From: Nitrospirota bacterium
GTDB taxonomy: Bacteria; Nitrospirota; Nitrospiria; Nitrospirales; Nitrospiraceae
Length of the DNA: 64,000 nt
Assembly (NCBI GenBank): GCA_004296885.1
Contig: SCVN01000007.1
Span: 124,001-188,000, forward strand
Direction of reading: 5' to 3'
Part shown: positions 24,096 to 32,405 of the stretch, piece by piece
Layout: each line of letters begins with the position of its first letter
How positions within the stretch are numbered: the first letter of the stretch is position 1
Made by a program: the position numbers and the translations under genes
The notes under the pieces: model-generated
The model's database searches: none
Told to the model about the DNA's origin: nothing
Seen by the model: only the letters and a program-made list of their open reading frames with translations

Positions 24096-24210
24096 TGCTG
24101 AAGGCGGAACGATGAAATGATGAATGTCTGGTTCAACACGGCGAACGAGGGATGTCCGGTCCGAGCTCCTCGCCATAACCTTCAGCATTCATCACTCCCC
24201 GTCCATCGTT
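24096..24210. repeat. Intergenic inverted-repeat element (GATGAA dialect), upstream of queE
   Basis: TGCTGAAGG at 24096-24104 is matched perfectly by CCTTCAGCA at 24179-24187. GATGAAATGATGAATG and ATTCATCACTCC...CCATCG extend the arms. It begins directly at the stop codon of the preceding gene. Confidence 0.7.
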
Positions 24211-24219
24211 GGTTGTAAG

Positions 24220-24855
24220 ATGCGCATCACGGAAATCTTCCATAGCATCCAGGGCGAGTCGTCCTACGCGGGGCAGTCCTGTGTCTTCGTCCGGCTGACC
24301 GGCTGTCCCTTGCGCTGCACCTGGTGCGACAGCGAGTACACCTTTTCCGGCGGGATCGACATGCCCCTGGAGGCGGTGCTGGCCAAGGTCAAGGCCTACG
24401 GCTGTCCGCTGGTGGAGGTAACGGGCGGCGAACCCTTGCACCAGCCGGAGGCCTTCACCCTCGTCACCCGGCTCTGCGACGAGGGCTACGAAGTCCTGGT
24501 CGAGACCAGCGGCGCGATCGATACGGCCCCGTTGGACCGACGCGCCCATGTGATCCTGGACGTGAAGTGTCCCGGCAGCGGGATGCTGGACCGGATGCAC
24601 TGGCCGAACCTGGCACGGCTCACCAAGCAGGACGAAGCCAAGTTCGTGATCAAGGACCGGGCGGACTATGACTGGGCGTGCGGGATCGTGAAGCAGTACG
24701 ATCTCGCGGCGCGCTGCACGGTGCTGTTCGCGCCCGTGTTCGGCGAGCTGGACCCGCAGCACCTGGCCGAATGGATTCTGGCCGACCGGCTGCCGGTGCG
24801 GTTCCAACTGCAATTGCACAAGTTCATCTGGGCCCCGGATATGCGGGGGGTGTGA
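24220..24855 (+). CDS. queE: 7-carboxy-7-deazaguanine synthase
   Basis: Radical SAM enzyme converting 6-carboxytetrahydropterin to 7-carboxy-7-deazaguanine in queuosine synthesis; 211 residues from ATG 24220. Radical SAM motif is CPLRCTWC (CxxxCxxC) at residues 27-34, with upstream GESSYAGQSCVFVRLTGC, SAM-binding VTGGEPL and C-terminal FQLQLHKFIWAP. No queC, queD or queF in the window. The frame extends upstream but the start chosen gives the exact family N-terminus (MRITEIFHSIQGE). Confidence 0.95.
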   Translation: MRITEIFHSIQGESSYAGQSCVFVRLTGCPLRCTWCDSEYTFSGGIDMPLEAVLAKVKAYGCPLVEVTGGEPLHQPEAFTLVTRLCDEGYEVLVETSGAIDTAPLDRRAHVILDVKCPGSGMLDRMHWPNLARLTKQDEAKFVIKDRADYDWACGIVKQYDLAARCTVLFAPVFGELDPQHLAEWILADRLPVRFQLQLHKFIWAPDMRGV

Positions 24856-24858
24856 AAG

Positions 24859-24993
24859 AATTGAGTAATTGACGAATGTGGAATTGTCGATTGAGGATTG
24901 AGAAAGATGCGAGGCAATGGCTCAACGTATCACTCCACCCATCGTCAATTCATGAAACAATCGTCAATCTCTTAATCCAACAATCGTCAATTT
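24859..24993. repeat. Intergenic inverted-repeat element (CGTCAATT dialect), queE-pepA
   Basis: Left arm 24859-24902 holds AATTGACGA and AATTGTCGATTG units. Right arm 24940-24992 holds three ATCGTCAAT copies. Same architecture as the GATGAA elements but a different word. Ends about 20 bases before pepA. Confidence 0.75.
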
Positions 24994-25011
24994 TTCTTGA
25001 AGGAGACACGA

Positions 25012-26547
25012 ATGGCATCTGTTGACGTACACGTGAAGCAAGGCCGCATCGAAACCGAGGCGGACGAGGTCCTGGTGCTCCACCATTATGAGGGCGAGAC
25101 CGGACTGCACGACGAAGCCGCCACGGTGGATCGGGCGCTCAAGGGACTCTTGCGCGACTTGCTCAAGAGCGGCGAGTTCGAGGGGAAGAACGGCCAGACG
25201 GTCCTCCTGCACACGCACGGCAAGATTCCCGCCAAGCGCGTCCTGCTGGTCGGGCTGGGCAGGAAGAAGGATGCGAAACTCGACCAGGTGCGGCAGGCCA
25301 TGGGCACGGTCGCCAAGAAGGTCCGGCAGGCCGGCGCCAGGTCGTTCACCACGCCCCTGCACGGCCGCGCGATTGCCGACACGACGGGACTGCTGTTGGC
25401 CCAGGCGATGGTGGAAGGGGCCATCCTGGGTGGCTACCAGTTCACCGCCTACCGGAGCGACCGGGACAAGAACTCGAAGGACCTGACCCGCATCCGCTTC
25501 GTCGCCGCCGGGGCGTCGGAGGCGGCGCAGATCCGGGAGGGGGCCCGCCGGGGTTTGGCCGGCGCCGAGGCGACGATGTTCGTGCGCGACCTCTGCAACC
25601 ATCCCTCCAACGTGATGACACCCTCGCGCATCGCGGCCGAGGCCAAGCGGATCGGCAAGGAGCGAGGCGTCACGGTCAAGGTGCTGGAGCAACGCGCCGT
25701 GGAGAAGCTCGGGATGGGCGCGTTCCTGGGCGTGGCGCGGGGCAGCCACGAGCCGCCCAAGTTCATCATCCTGGAATATCGGGGACCGGCCGGGCGGGCC
25801 TCGGGCAACGGAGGCGGGAGCAAGCCCATCGTGCTGGTCGGCAAGACCATCACGTTCGACACGGGCGGCATCTCGCTCAAGCCGGCCGAGAACATGGAGC
25901 AGATGAAGGCGGACATGACCGGCGGCGCCGAGGTGCTGGCGACGATCCGGGCGATCTCGCGCTTGAAGCTGCCGCTGCACGTGATCGGCCTCCTGCCGGC
26001 GACCGAGAACATGCCGGGCGGGCGGGCGATCAAGCCGGGCGACATCCTGAGGACCCTCTCGGGCAAGACCGTGGAAGTGCAGAACACGGATGCGGAAGGA
26101 CGGTTGATCCTGGCGGACGGGCTGGCCTATGCCACGCGCTTGAAGCCGAAAGCGATCATCGACATTGCGACCCTGACCGGGGCCTGTGCGGTAGCGCTGG
26201 GGCAATTCGCCATCGGCCTGTTGGGCAACGACGAGTCGCTCAAACGCCGCGTCCAGCAGGCCGGGCTCACCGCCGGCGAGCGGGCCTGGGAAATGCCGCT
26301 CTGGGAGGAGTATTTCGAGCAACTCCGGAGCGACGTGGCCGACATGCGCAACATCGGCGGCCGGGGCGGCGGGATGATCACCGCGGCGCTGTTCCTCAGC
26401 AAGTTCGTGGGCGACTGTCCCTGGGTGCACCTGGACATCGCCAGCACCGATTGGAGCGAGCGCGAGCGAGCCTACGTGTCCAAGGGCCCCACCGGCATCG
26501 GTACCCGCCTGCTGATCCAATACCTGCTGAATGAAGCCGAGAGGTAA
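25012..26547 (+). CDS. pepA: Leucyl aminopeptidase (cytosol aminopeptidase, M17)
   Basis: Two-zinc aminopeptidase of peptide turnover; 511 residues from ATG 25012, with AAGGAG six bases upstream. Metal and active-site regions: VGKTITFDTGGISLKPAENM (catalytic lysines and aspartate), DMTGGAEVL, the family signature NTDAEGRLILADGL, and MRNIGGRGGGMITAALFL. PepA of E. coli also binds DNA, but that is not predicted here. First gene of a pepA-nagZ-MFS operon. Confidence 0.97.
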   Translation: MASVDVHVKQGRIETEADEVLVLHHYEGETGLHDEAATVDRALKGLLRDLLKSGEFEGKNGQTVLLHTHGKIPAKRVLLVGLGRKKDAKLDQVRQAMGTVAKKVRQAGARSFTTPLHGRAIADTTGLLLAQAMVEGAILGGYQFTAYRSDRDKNSKDLTRIRFVAAGASEAAQIREGARRGLAGAEATMFVRDLCNHPSNVMTPSRIAAEAKRIGKERGVTVKVLEQRAVEKLGMGAFLGVARGSHEPPKFIILEYRGPAGRASGNGGGSKPIVLVGKTITFDTGGISLKPAENMEQMKADMTGGAEVLATIRAISRLKLPLHVIGLLPATENMPGGRAIKPGDILRTLSGKTVEVQNTDAEGRLILADGLAYATRLKPKAIIDIATLTGACAVALGQFAIGLLGNDESLKRRVQQAGLTAGERAWEMPLWEEYFEQLRSDVADMRNIGGRGGGMITAALFLSKFVGDCPWVHLDIASTDWSERERAYVSKGPTGIGTRLLIQYLLNEAER

Positions 26548-26553
26548 GCGCTG

Positions 26554-27657
26554 ATGGCTCACTCGTTGCGCGATAAGATCGGCCAGCTCTTCATGCTGGG
26601 GTTCATGGGCACTTCGGTCACGCCCGAGTTGGCCGATTTCATCGCCACCTACAAGCCGGGCGGAGTGATTCTCTTCCGGCGCAATCTGGAGAGCGTCGCG
26701 CAGATCGTCCGGCTGACCAATGACCTGCAGAAACTGTCCCCTCACTCGCCCCTGCTGATCTCGATCGACCAGGAGGGGGGCCGGGTCTCTCGACTGCCGG
26801 CCGGCTTCACCATCTTTCCCCCCTGCGCCGCGCTGGGCGCTTGCGGCTCCTACGACCTGGCCTATGCGGCCGCTTCGGTGACGGCGACCGAGCTGCGCGC
26901 CGTCGGCATCAACATGAACATGGCGCCGGTGCTGGACGTCCATACGAACCCGGCCAATCCGATCATCGGCGACCGGGCCTTCGGGTCCGATCCGGCCCTG
27001 GTGAGCGATCTGGGCGAAGCCACCTTCAAGGGGCTCCAGGACAACCACGTCGTGGCTTGCGGCAAACATTTTCCCGGCCACGGGGACACGACCGCCGACT
27101 CCCACAAGGAACTGCCCTTGGTAAATGGCTCGCGCGAGCGGCTGGAGGCAATTGAACTGCCTCCCTTCCACCATGCGTTTCAACGAGGCTTGGCCAGCCT
27201 CATGACCGCCCACGTCCTCTACCCGGCGCTGGACGGCCAATATCCCGCGACCCTCTCTCCGGCGATTTTGACCGGCTTGCTCCGTGGACAGATGGGCTTC
27301 GACGGCCTGGTTCTCACGGACGATATGGAAATGCAGGCGATCCTGGACCACTATGGGATCGGCGATGCGTCGGTCCGCGCCTTTCAAGCCGGGGCGGATG
27401 TGATTCTGATCTGCAAGGAACAGGCATTGCAGGTGACAGCCCTGGAGACGTTCGCTCGGGCCGTGGAGGACGGGACGATCCCCCAGGCGCGGGTCGAGGC
27501 CTCGCTCCGACGGGTCGCCCTGGTGAAAACACGCTTCCTCCATCCCTACAAGCCGGCCGACCTCACGTCGGCGACGGTGGCGGTGGGGACCGGCAGCCAT
27601 CGAGCCTTGCACGCGCAGCTGCTCCAGGCTGCCGCCCGCCTGAAAGCCTCTGCGTGA
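26554..27657 (+). CDS. nagZ: Beta-N-acetylhexosaminidase (GH3)
   Basis: Cleaves GlcNAc from muropeptides in cell-wall recycling; 367 residues. Substrate-binding motif KHFPGHGDTTADSH (catalytic Asp-His dyad loop of NagZ), IDQEGGRVSRLP, and nucleophile region LVLTDDMEMQAI. No signal peptide, so cytoplasmic as in Gram-negatives. Starts 7 bases after pepA and overlaps the following MFS gene by four bases (GTGA). Recycling of muropeptides next to a peptidase and a transporter is coherent. Confidence 0.96.
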   Translation: MAHSLRDKIGQLFMLGFMGTSVTPELADFIATYKPGGVILFRRNLESVAQIVRLTNDLQKLSPHSPLLISIDQEGGRVSRLPAGFTIFPPCAALGACGSYDLAYAAASVTATELRAVGINMNMAPVLDVHTNPANPIIGDRAFGSDPALVSDLGEATFKGLQDNHVVACGKHFPGHGDTTADSHKELPLVNGSRERLEAIELPPFHHAFQRGLASLMTAHVLYPALDGQYPATLSPAILTGLLRGQMGFDGLVLTDDMEMQAILDHYGIGDASVRAFQAGADVILICKEQALQVTALETFARAVEDGTIPQARVEASLRRVALVKTRFLHPYKPADLTSATVAVGTGSHRALHAQLLQAAARLKASA

Positions 27658-28949
27658 CCGAGCAGGTCCAGACGACCCCGGTGGGACGCCGGGAACTCTG
27701 GGCCTGGTGCCTGTACGACTTCGCCAACTCCTCCTTCACCACCCTCATCGTCACCGTCGCCTACAGCGTCTATTTCGTGCAAGTGGTCGCGCGCGACCTG
27801 GGGCAGGACGGCACCGCCGAGCGCGTCTGGTTCTGGGGCTATGCGATCTCCATGCTGATCGTGGCCCTGCTCTCGCCCTCGCTCGGCGCCCTGGCGGACG
27901 CCCGCGCGGCCAAGCGGACGGGCCTGATCGCCTCCACCCTCGTCTGCGTCGCCTGCACCGCCCTGCTCTTTTTCGTCCAGGCCGGCGATGTCTGGATGGG
28001 CCTCCTCCTCTTCGCGGTGGCCAATATCGCCTTTGATCTGGGGTTCATGTTTTGCAGCGCGTTTCTGGTCGAGCTGGCCCCCCCGGAAGCGATGGGGCGC
28101 ATCTCCGGCTACGGATGGGGCCTGGGCTATGCGGGGGGACTCCTCTCGTTGGCGATCGCCTACCCGCTGATCAGCGGCGGCTTCACGGAATCGAATCTGC
28201 CTCTGTACCGGACCAGTTTCGTCGTGACCGCCGGCTTTTTCCTGCTCGCCTCACTCCCCACCTTCTTGTGGCTGCAGGAGCGGGCGGTGCCGCAGCAGCG
28301 GGAGGGCCCGTCCCTCTGGCGGGACGCCTTCGGGCGACTCGCACAGACCGCTCGCCGACTCCGTCAATACCGGGATCTTTCTACTTACTTGATCGCCTAC
28401 CTGATCTACACCGACGCGATCAACACGGTCATCGTCGCGTCGGGCATTTTCGCCAACAAAGTCCTGGACTTTTCTCCGGGCGATCTGATTATCTACTTCC
28501 TGATTACGCAGGTAACGGCCGGCCTCGGCGCCGTCTGGTTCGGGCGGTTGGCGGATCGGATCGGCTCGAAGCGGACCATCAGTCTCACGCTCCTGATCTG
28601 GATCGGCTTGGCTGGCTGCGCCGCCATCGTGCAGACCCAGGCGCAGTTCTATGCGATCGGACTCGTGGCCGGCGCGGTGTTGGGCGCCAACCAAAGCGCC
28701 AGCCGCACGCTTGTGGCGCAGTTTACCCCCGTCGGGCGGCAGGCCGAATTTTTCAGTTTCTTCTCGGTCACGGGGAAATTCGCCGCCGTGATCGGCCCCA
28801 TGGTCTACGGGGAAGTCACGGCCTGGACGGGCAGCCAGCGCTGGGCTATTCTTTCGATGGCGGTCTTTTTCGCGCTCGGCCTGCTGGCGTTCCAGGCGGT
28901 GGACGAGCGGCGGGGCCGGGCGGCGGCACAGTCAGTCGACAAGTCCTAA
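27654..28949 (+). CDS. MFS transporter, UMF1 (Atg22-like) family
   Basis: 431 residues, twelve membrane helices, GTG start at 27654 overlapping the nagZ stop. The N-terminus GRRELWAWCLYDFANSSFTT and the LYDFANS motif are diagnostic for the UMF1 family, and RLADRIGSKRTI is the usual MFS loop. Substrate unknown; eukaryotic Atg22 exports amino acids. Coupling with pepA and nagZ suggests transport of a cell-wall- or peptide-derived product. Confidence 0.88.
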   Translation: MTEQVQTTPVGRRELWAWCLYDFANSSFTTLIVTVAYSVYFVQVVARDLGQDGTAERVWFWGYAISMLIVALLSPSLGALADARAAKRTGLIASTLVCVACTALLFFVQAGDVWMGLLLFAVANIAFDLGFMFCSAFLVELAPPEAMGRISGYGWGLGYAGGLLSLAIAYPLISGGFTESNLPLYRTSFVVTAGFFLLASLPTFLWLQERAVPQQREGPSLWRDAFGRLAQTARRLRQYRDLSTYLIAYLIYTDAINTVIVASGIFANKVLDFSPGDLIIYFLITQVTAGLGAVWFGRLADRIGSKRTISLTLLIWIGLAGCAAIVQTQAQFYAIGLVAGAVLGANQSASRTLVAQFTPVGRQAEFFSFFSVTGKFAAVIGPMVYGEVTAWTGSQRWAILSMAVFFALGLLAFQAVDERRGRAAAQSVDKS

Positions 28950-29015
28950 AGTCTGAACGTCACGAAGTCGTCATTGGAAGGCTTTCTGACTTGAGCGACT
29001 TTCAAACTTTTTGAC
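28948..29015. repeat. Intergenic inverted-repeat element (AAAGTCTGAA dialect)
   Basis: AAAGTCTGAACGTCACGAAG at 28948 starts inside the MFS stop codon. The opposing arm CTTTCTGACTTGAGCGACTT begins at 28982, followed by CAAACTTTTTGAC. Confidence 0.65.
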
Positions 29016-29026
29016 TGGGAACTCAC

Positions 29027-29425
29027 ATGGGTGTGAAGAAGGGCGACATTCTCGACGAACGGAAACGGCACCCGGACTCCTGCGGCCTGGTCGTGAAGGT
29101 GATGGGCGGGGGCGAGGGGTTTGAAAAGATCGTCTGCTGCGGCCATGAACTGACCCAGGATGATGTCGTGCAACAGATGGGCTCGCCGCTGGGACGCAAG
29201 AAGGGGGAACTGCCGCTGGCCGTGATCCTGGACGAAAAGAAATTCTACCCCGATGCCTGCGGCCTCCGAGTCATGATCATGGACGGCGGCGCCGGGTTCC
29301 AGAAGATCGTCTGCTGCGGCCACGAACTCACGATCACGTCGATGCAGGAGCTGAAGTTCGGCCAACTGCGCAATCCGGCCCCGATGTCCCCTGGTCCCAA
29401 CACAGGCCACCAGGGCACCGCCTAA
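29027..29425 (+). CDS. Tandem desulforedoxin-like protein
   Basis: 132 residues made of two near-identical modules (about residues 7-45 and 66-103). Each has LDE-K-x-PD-(S/A)CG, a glycine turn and KIVCCGHELT. The CG...VCCG pattern is that of the desulforedoxin/desulfoferrodoxin N-terminal iron site (CxxCG-x15-CC), but the first cysteine of the pair is a proline in both modules. That leaves Cys19, 37, 38 and Cys79, 96, 97. Metal binding with another ligand (for example the histidine of CCGH) is possible. Function unknown. Confidence 0.7.
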   Translation: MGVKKGDILDERKRHPDSCGLVVKVMGGGEGFEKIVCCGHELTQDDVVQQMGSPLGRKKGELPLAVILDEKKFYPDACGLRVMIMDGGAGFQKIVCCGHELTITSMQELKFGQLRNPAPMSPGPNTGHQGTA

Positions 29426-29447
29426 CCGTGCGAGAGGAGGCCTTTCC

Positions 29448-29951
29448 ATGAGCGATCGGACGGATATCATGAAGCATCTCCCCTGCCGGGTCGTGCACTG
29501 GATGGAATGGCTGGACCGCTGGGGCTATGTCACCGCGGGGTTCAGCCTGCTCTTGCTGGGCATGCTCATCTTCGGCTACAGCTGGCTCTCCTTCATCAGG
29601 GCCATCGAGCGGGTCGGCCTGCTGGTCGCCGGGCTCAAATTGCTGAACGACCTGCTCCTCGTCATCATCTTGTTGGAGTTGTATCGGACCGTCATCCGGT
29701 TCCTCCAAACCGGTATCCTCGCCTTAGAGCCCTACCTGGCCGTGGGCATTATCGCCTGCACGCGGCGGATCCTGACGGCCAGCGCCGAACTCTCCCACCA
29801 ACCGGAGGTCACCGACCTGCTGTTCAACCGCTATCTCATGGACGTGGGGTTGAACGTCGTCGTCATTATGGTGCTGATCTTCGCGGTGTTTATCCTCCGG
29901 CGGCGGCCGGCCCAGGCCGATCACGTTGCGACACGATCGGACAACGCCTGA
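29448..29951 (+). CDS. PsiE-family membrane protein
   Basis: 167 residues with four membrane helices (about 28-52, 57-80, 92-110, 133-155). Helical pattern and the ELYRTVIRF stretch after helix two resemble the phosphate-starvation-inducible PsiE family, whose molecular role is unknown. GAGAGGAGG lies upstream. Twenty-six bases before the SLC13 transporter, so probably co-transcribed. Confidence 0.7.
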   Translation: MSDRTDIMKHLPCRVVHWMEWLDRWGYVTAGFSLLLLGMLIFGYSWLSFIRAIERVGLLVAGLKLLNDLLLVIILLELYRTVIRFLQTGILALEPYLAVGIIACTRRILTASAELSHQPEVTDLLFNRYLMDVGLNVVVIMVLIFAVFILRRRPAQADHVATRSDNA

Positions 29952-29977
29952 CGCCCATCGGCCGGGCCCATCCCACG

Positions 29978-31501
29978 ATGTCCGAGGTCATTGCCCAGGA
30001 TCCTCTCGCACCGGCTGAAGCACACGTCAGTCCAGCGCAGCGCCGCTTGAAACGGCTGGGCCTTGTGGCCGGTCCGGCCGCGGCCCTGCTGTTCTATCTG
30101 CTCCCGCTCCCGGCGCTGTCGGGTGATGCGCACATCCTCACCGCCATCCTCGCCTGGGCGGTCATCTACTGGATTACGGAGCCGATCCCCCTTCCAATCA
30201 CTTCGTTGCTCGGCACGACGTTTTGCGTCGTGGCCGGGCTCGGTTCGGCAAAAAACATCTTTTCCGCCTACGCGCATCCCATCATATTTTTGTTCATCGG
30301 CAGTTTTTTTCTCGCCGAGGCGATGGCCGTGCAGGGTGTCGACCGGCGATTTGCCGCCTGGATGTTGTCGTTTCCCTGGGTCGCCGCCAGTTCCTCCCGC
30401 GTCCTGCTGGCGGTCGGCGCCATCACCGCGGCGATTTCCATGTGGATCAGCAACACCGCGGCCACGGCGATGATGCTGCCGGTCGCGATGGGAATCTGTG
30501 CGACGCTGGGCGGGGCTTCGGCAGAGAGCCAGCGCCATTTCCGGACAGCCCTTATGCTCATCCTCTCGTATGGGGCCACGGCCGGCGGCATGGCCACCGT
30601 GATCGGAACCCCGCCGAATCTGATCGGTGTCGGGCTCCTCGCCGAACAGGCGGGAGCCTCTATCTCCTTCTTTGCCTGGATGGCCTTTGGCTTGCCCCTG
30701 GCCGTACTGATGTTGTGCCTGAGCTGGGGACTGTTGCTCCTGCTCCACCCGCCCGGCACCGCCGTCATTCCGTACCTCACCAGCCAATTTCAGGCCCAGC
30801 GCGAGGCCCTCGGTCCTTGGACGAGAGGACAGATCAATGCATGCCTGGCCTTCGGCCTCGCCGTCCTGTTTTGGATCGGACCGGGACTGATCGCCGCCTT
30901 CTGGGGCTCCGCGCATCCTGTGTCCGTCTGGTTCGACCGTCACTTGCCCAACGAACTGGTGGCACTGACCGCCGCCGGGCTGCTGTTTCTGCTGCCCGTC
31001 GACATGGCGCGCGGCCAGTTTACCCTGTCCTGGAAGCAGGCCGGCGGTATCAACTGGGGCATCATCCTGCTCTTCGGAGGAGGGCTGGCCTTCGGCGAGT
31101 TGATGGTGAAGACCGGTTTATCGACCGCGGTCGGACATGGCTTCGTGAACTGGTTCGGGGTGAGCACGCTCTGGAGCCTGACCGCCCTGTCCATCGGCGT
31201 GGCCGTCCTGGTCAGCGAGCTGGCGTCCAATACTGCATCCGCCAGCATGTTGGTGCCGCTGGTCATCGCCATTGCGCAATCCGCCGACGTACCCGTCGCG
31301 CCGCCGGCGCTGGGAGCCTGTCTGGGAGCCAGCCTGGGCTTTGCCCTGCCGGTCTCCACCCCTCCCAACGCCATCGTCTACGGCACCGGCCACATTTCGA
31401 TCCACAGCATGATCCGCGCCGGCCTCCTGTTCGACCTCATCGGAGCTGCGTTCATCTGGCTGACGCTCAGACTGCTCTGCCCTTTTCTTGGCTTGGCCTG
31501 A
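29978..31501 (+). CDS. SLC13/DASS-family anion:sodium symporter
   Basis: 507 residues from ATG 29978, about eleven to twelve helices. The two family signatures are visible: SNTAATAMMLPVA (first clamshell motif) and SNTASASMLVPLVIAI-like SELASNTASASMLVPL (second). GTPPNLIG and STPPNAIVYG are the sodium-binding loops. Typical substrates are dicarboxylates, sulfate or phosphate. Its PsiE-like neighbour hints at an inorganic anion but does not settle it. A much longer open frame upstream in this frame is antisense-like filler within psiE and is rejected. Confidence 0.9.
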   Translation: MSEVIAQDPLAPAEAHVSPAQRRLKRLGLVAGPAAALLFYLLPLPALSGDAHILTAILAWAVIYWITEPIPLPITSLLGTTFCVVAGLGSAKNIFSAYAHPIIFLFIGSFFLAEAMAVQGVDRRFAAWMLSFPWVAASSSRVLLAVGAITAAISMWISNTAATAMMLPVAMGICATLGGASAESQRHFRTALMLILSYGATAGGMATVIGTPPNLIGVGLLAEQAGASISFFAWMAFGLPLAVLMLCLSWGLLLLLHPPGTAVIPYLTSQFQAQREALGPWTRGQINACLAFGLAVLFWIGPGLIAAFWGSAHPVSVWFDRHLPNELVALTAAGLLFLLPVDMARGQFTLSWKQAGGINWGIILLFGGGLAFGELMVKTGLSTAVGHGFVNWFGVSTLWSLTALSIGVAVLVSELASNTASASMLVPLVIAIAQSADVPVAPPALGACLGASLGFALPVSTPPNAIVYGTGHISIHSMIRAGLLFDLIGAAFIWLTLRLLCPFLGLA

Positions 31502-31683
31502 TCGCCTGGCGCGGCGGCCTAAGCCGGTGCCGTTCCCTCTCCTCGCATCTTTTCTTGCTTCCTTTTTCTTCGTGGACAGGTCGTGAGGCCGGCCCACTGC
31601 GATCGTCGCGCAAGCACTTCCGAATGTGCGATCGGGAGCACAGGACGGCTTCGCGTCCCCTCCGCCTCTCCCTGTTCCTCGCC

Positions 31684-31712
31684 TTGCAAGTTGGCTCCCT
31701 GTCGGCTAAAAT
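31684..31712 (+). promoter_or_regulatory. sigma70-type promoter upstream of exported protein gene
   Basis: TTGCAA (31684-31689), 17-base spacer, TAAAAT (31707-31712) in the recurring CTAAAATG context. A leader of about 60 bases runs to ATG 31780. Confidence 0.55.
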
Positions 31713-31779
31713 GACCCGATTTTTACGGATTGATAAGCTGCATCGGCCCCCCGGGGGCTCGGGTCGTAAGGAGGAGCGC

Positions 31780-32310
31780 ATGAGCGGGAGACGGTGGTTG
31801 GTGGTGTTGGCGTGGCTGATGGTGTCGGTGCTGCTGACCGGCTGGGACATGGCCTCTGCGGAACCCTATGAACTGACCAAGAACGATGTGATGGACCCCA
31901 AGCTCGTGAAGAGCGCGGACATCTCCCTCTTCGGCGTCAAGTTGGGCGACCCGGAATCGAAAGCCGTGGATCTGCTGGTCAACGAAAAGATCGCCGGCAT
32001 CAAGCCGGAGCAGGAAGCCTCGTTCATCTTCATCCTGGATCAGCGCAAGCCCACCGGCCCGATGGCGGGGGTGCAACTGTTGGACGGCAAGGTCGCGCTG
32101 ATTTTCATCAACAACCGCTTTGCCTACAAGACGCGCGGGATCTTCCGGGCCGTGCTGAACAGCGAGAGCCCCGATGACATCCGCAAATTGCTGGGCAAGG
32201 AAGACTTTGGGGATGAGAACGTGATGGGCGCCGCGATGAACTACGAGAAGCAAGGCTTTGTGGTGAATTACCTCGGCAAGGACGTCAACATCGAATTCTC
32301 CCGCCCCTAG
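31780..32310 (+). CDS. Hypothetical exported protein
   Basis: 176 residues with a very strong ribosome site (AAGGAGGAGCGC) and signal peptide (MSGRRWLVVLAWLMVSVLLT, cleavage near ASA-E). The mature domain has DISLFGVKLGDPESKAVDLL and GVQLLDGKVALIFINNRFAYK, a compact alpha/beta layout with no metal or catalytic motif. No family recognised. The strong promoter and ribosome site suggest high expression. Confidence 0.75.
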   Translation: MSGRRWLVVLAWLMVSVLLTGWDMASAEPYELTKNDVMDPKLVKSADISLFGVKLGDPESKAVDLLVNEKIAGIKPEQEASFIFILDQRKPTGPMAGVQLLDGKVALIFINNRFAYKTRGIFRAVLNSESPDDIRKLLGKEDFGDENVMGAAMNYEKQGFVVNYLGKDVNIEFSRP

Positions 32311-32405
32311 TAAGGCACGTTCCCGCCTCGATGCTCCAGGCTCTCGACCGCTACGCTGTAGAGGAGTGAAGAGAGAGAATCAGCCCGATCGGCCAGGCCG
32401 GCCCT

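Noticed and set aside
24964-27612. 882-codon open frame on the minus strand opposite pepA and nagZ
   Set aside because: The plus strand encodes two complete enzymes with catalytic motifs. The opposite translation is arginine/histidine/glycine-rich with no domain, as expected from antisense of GC-rich codons.
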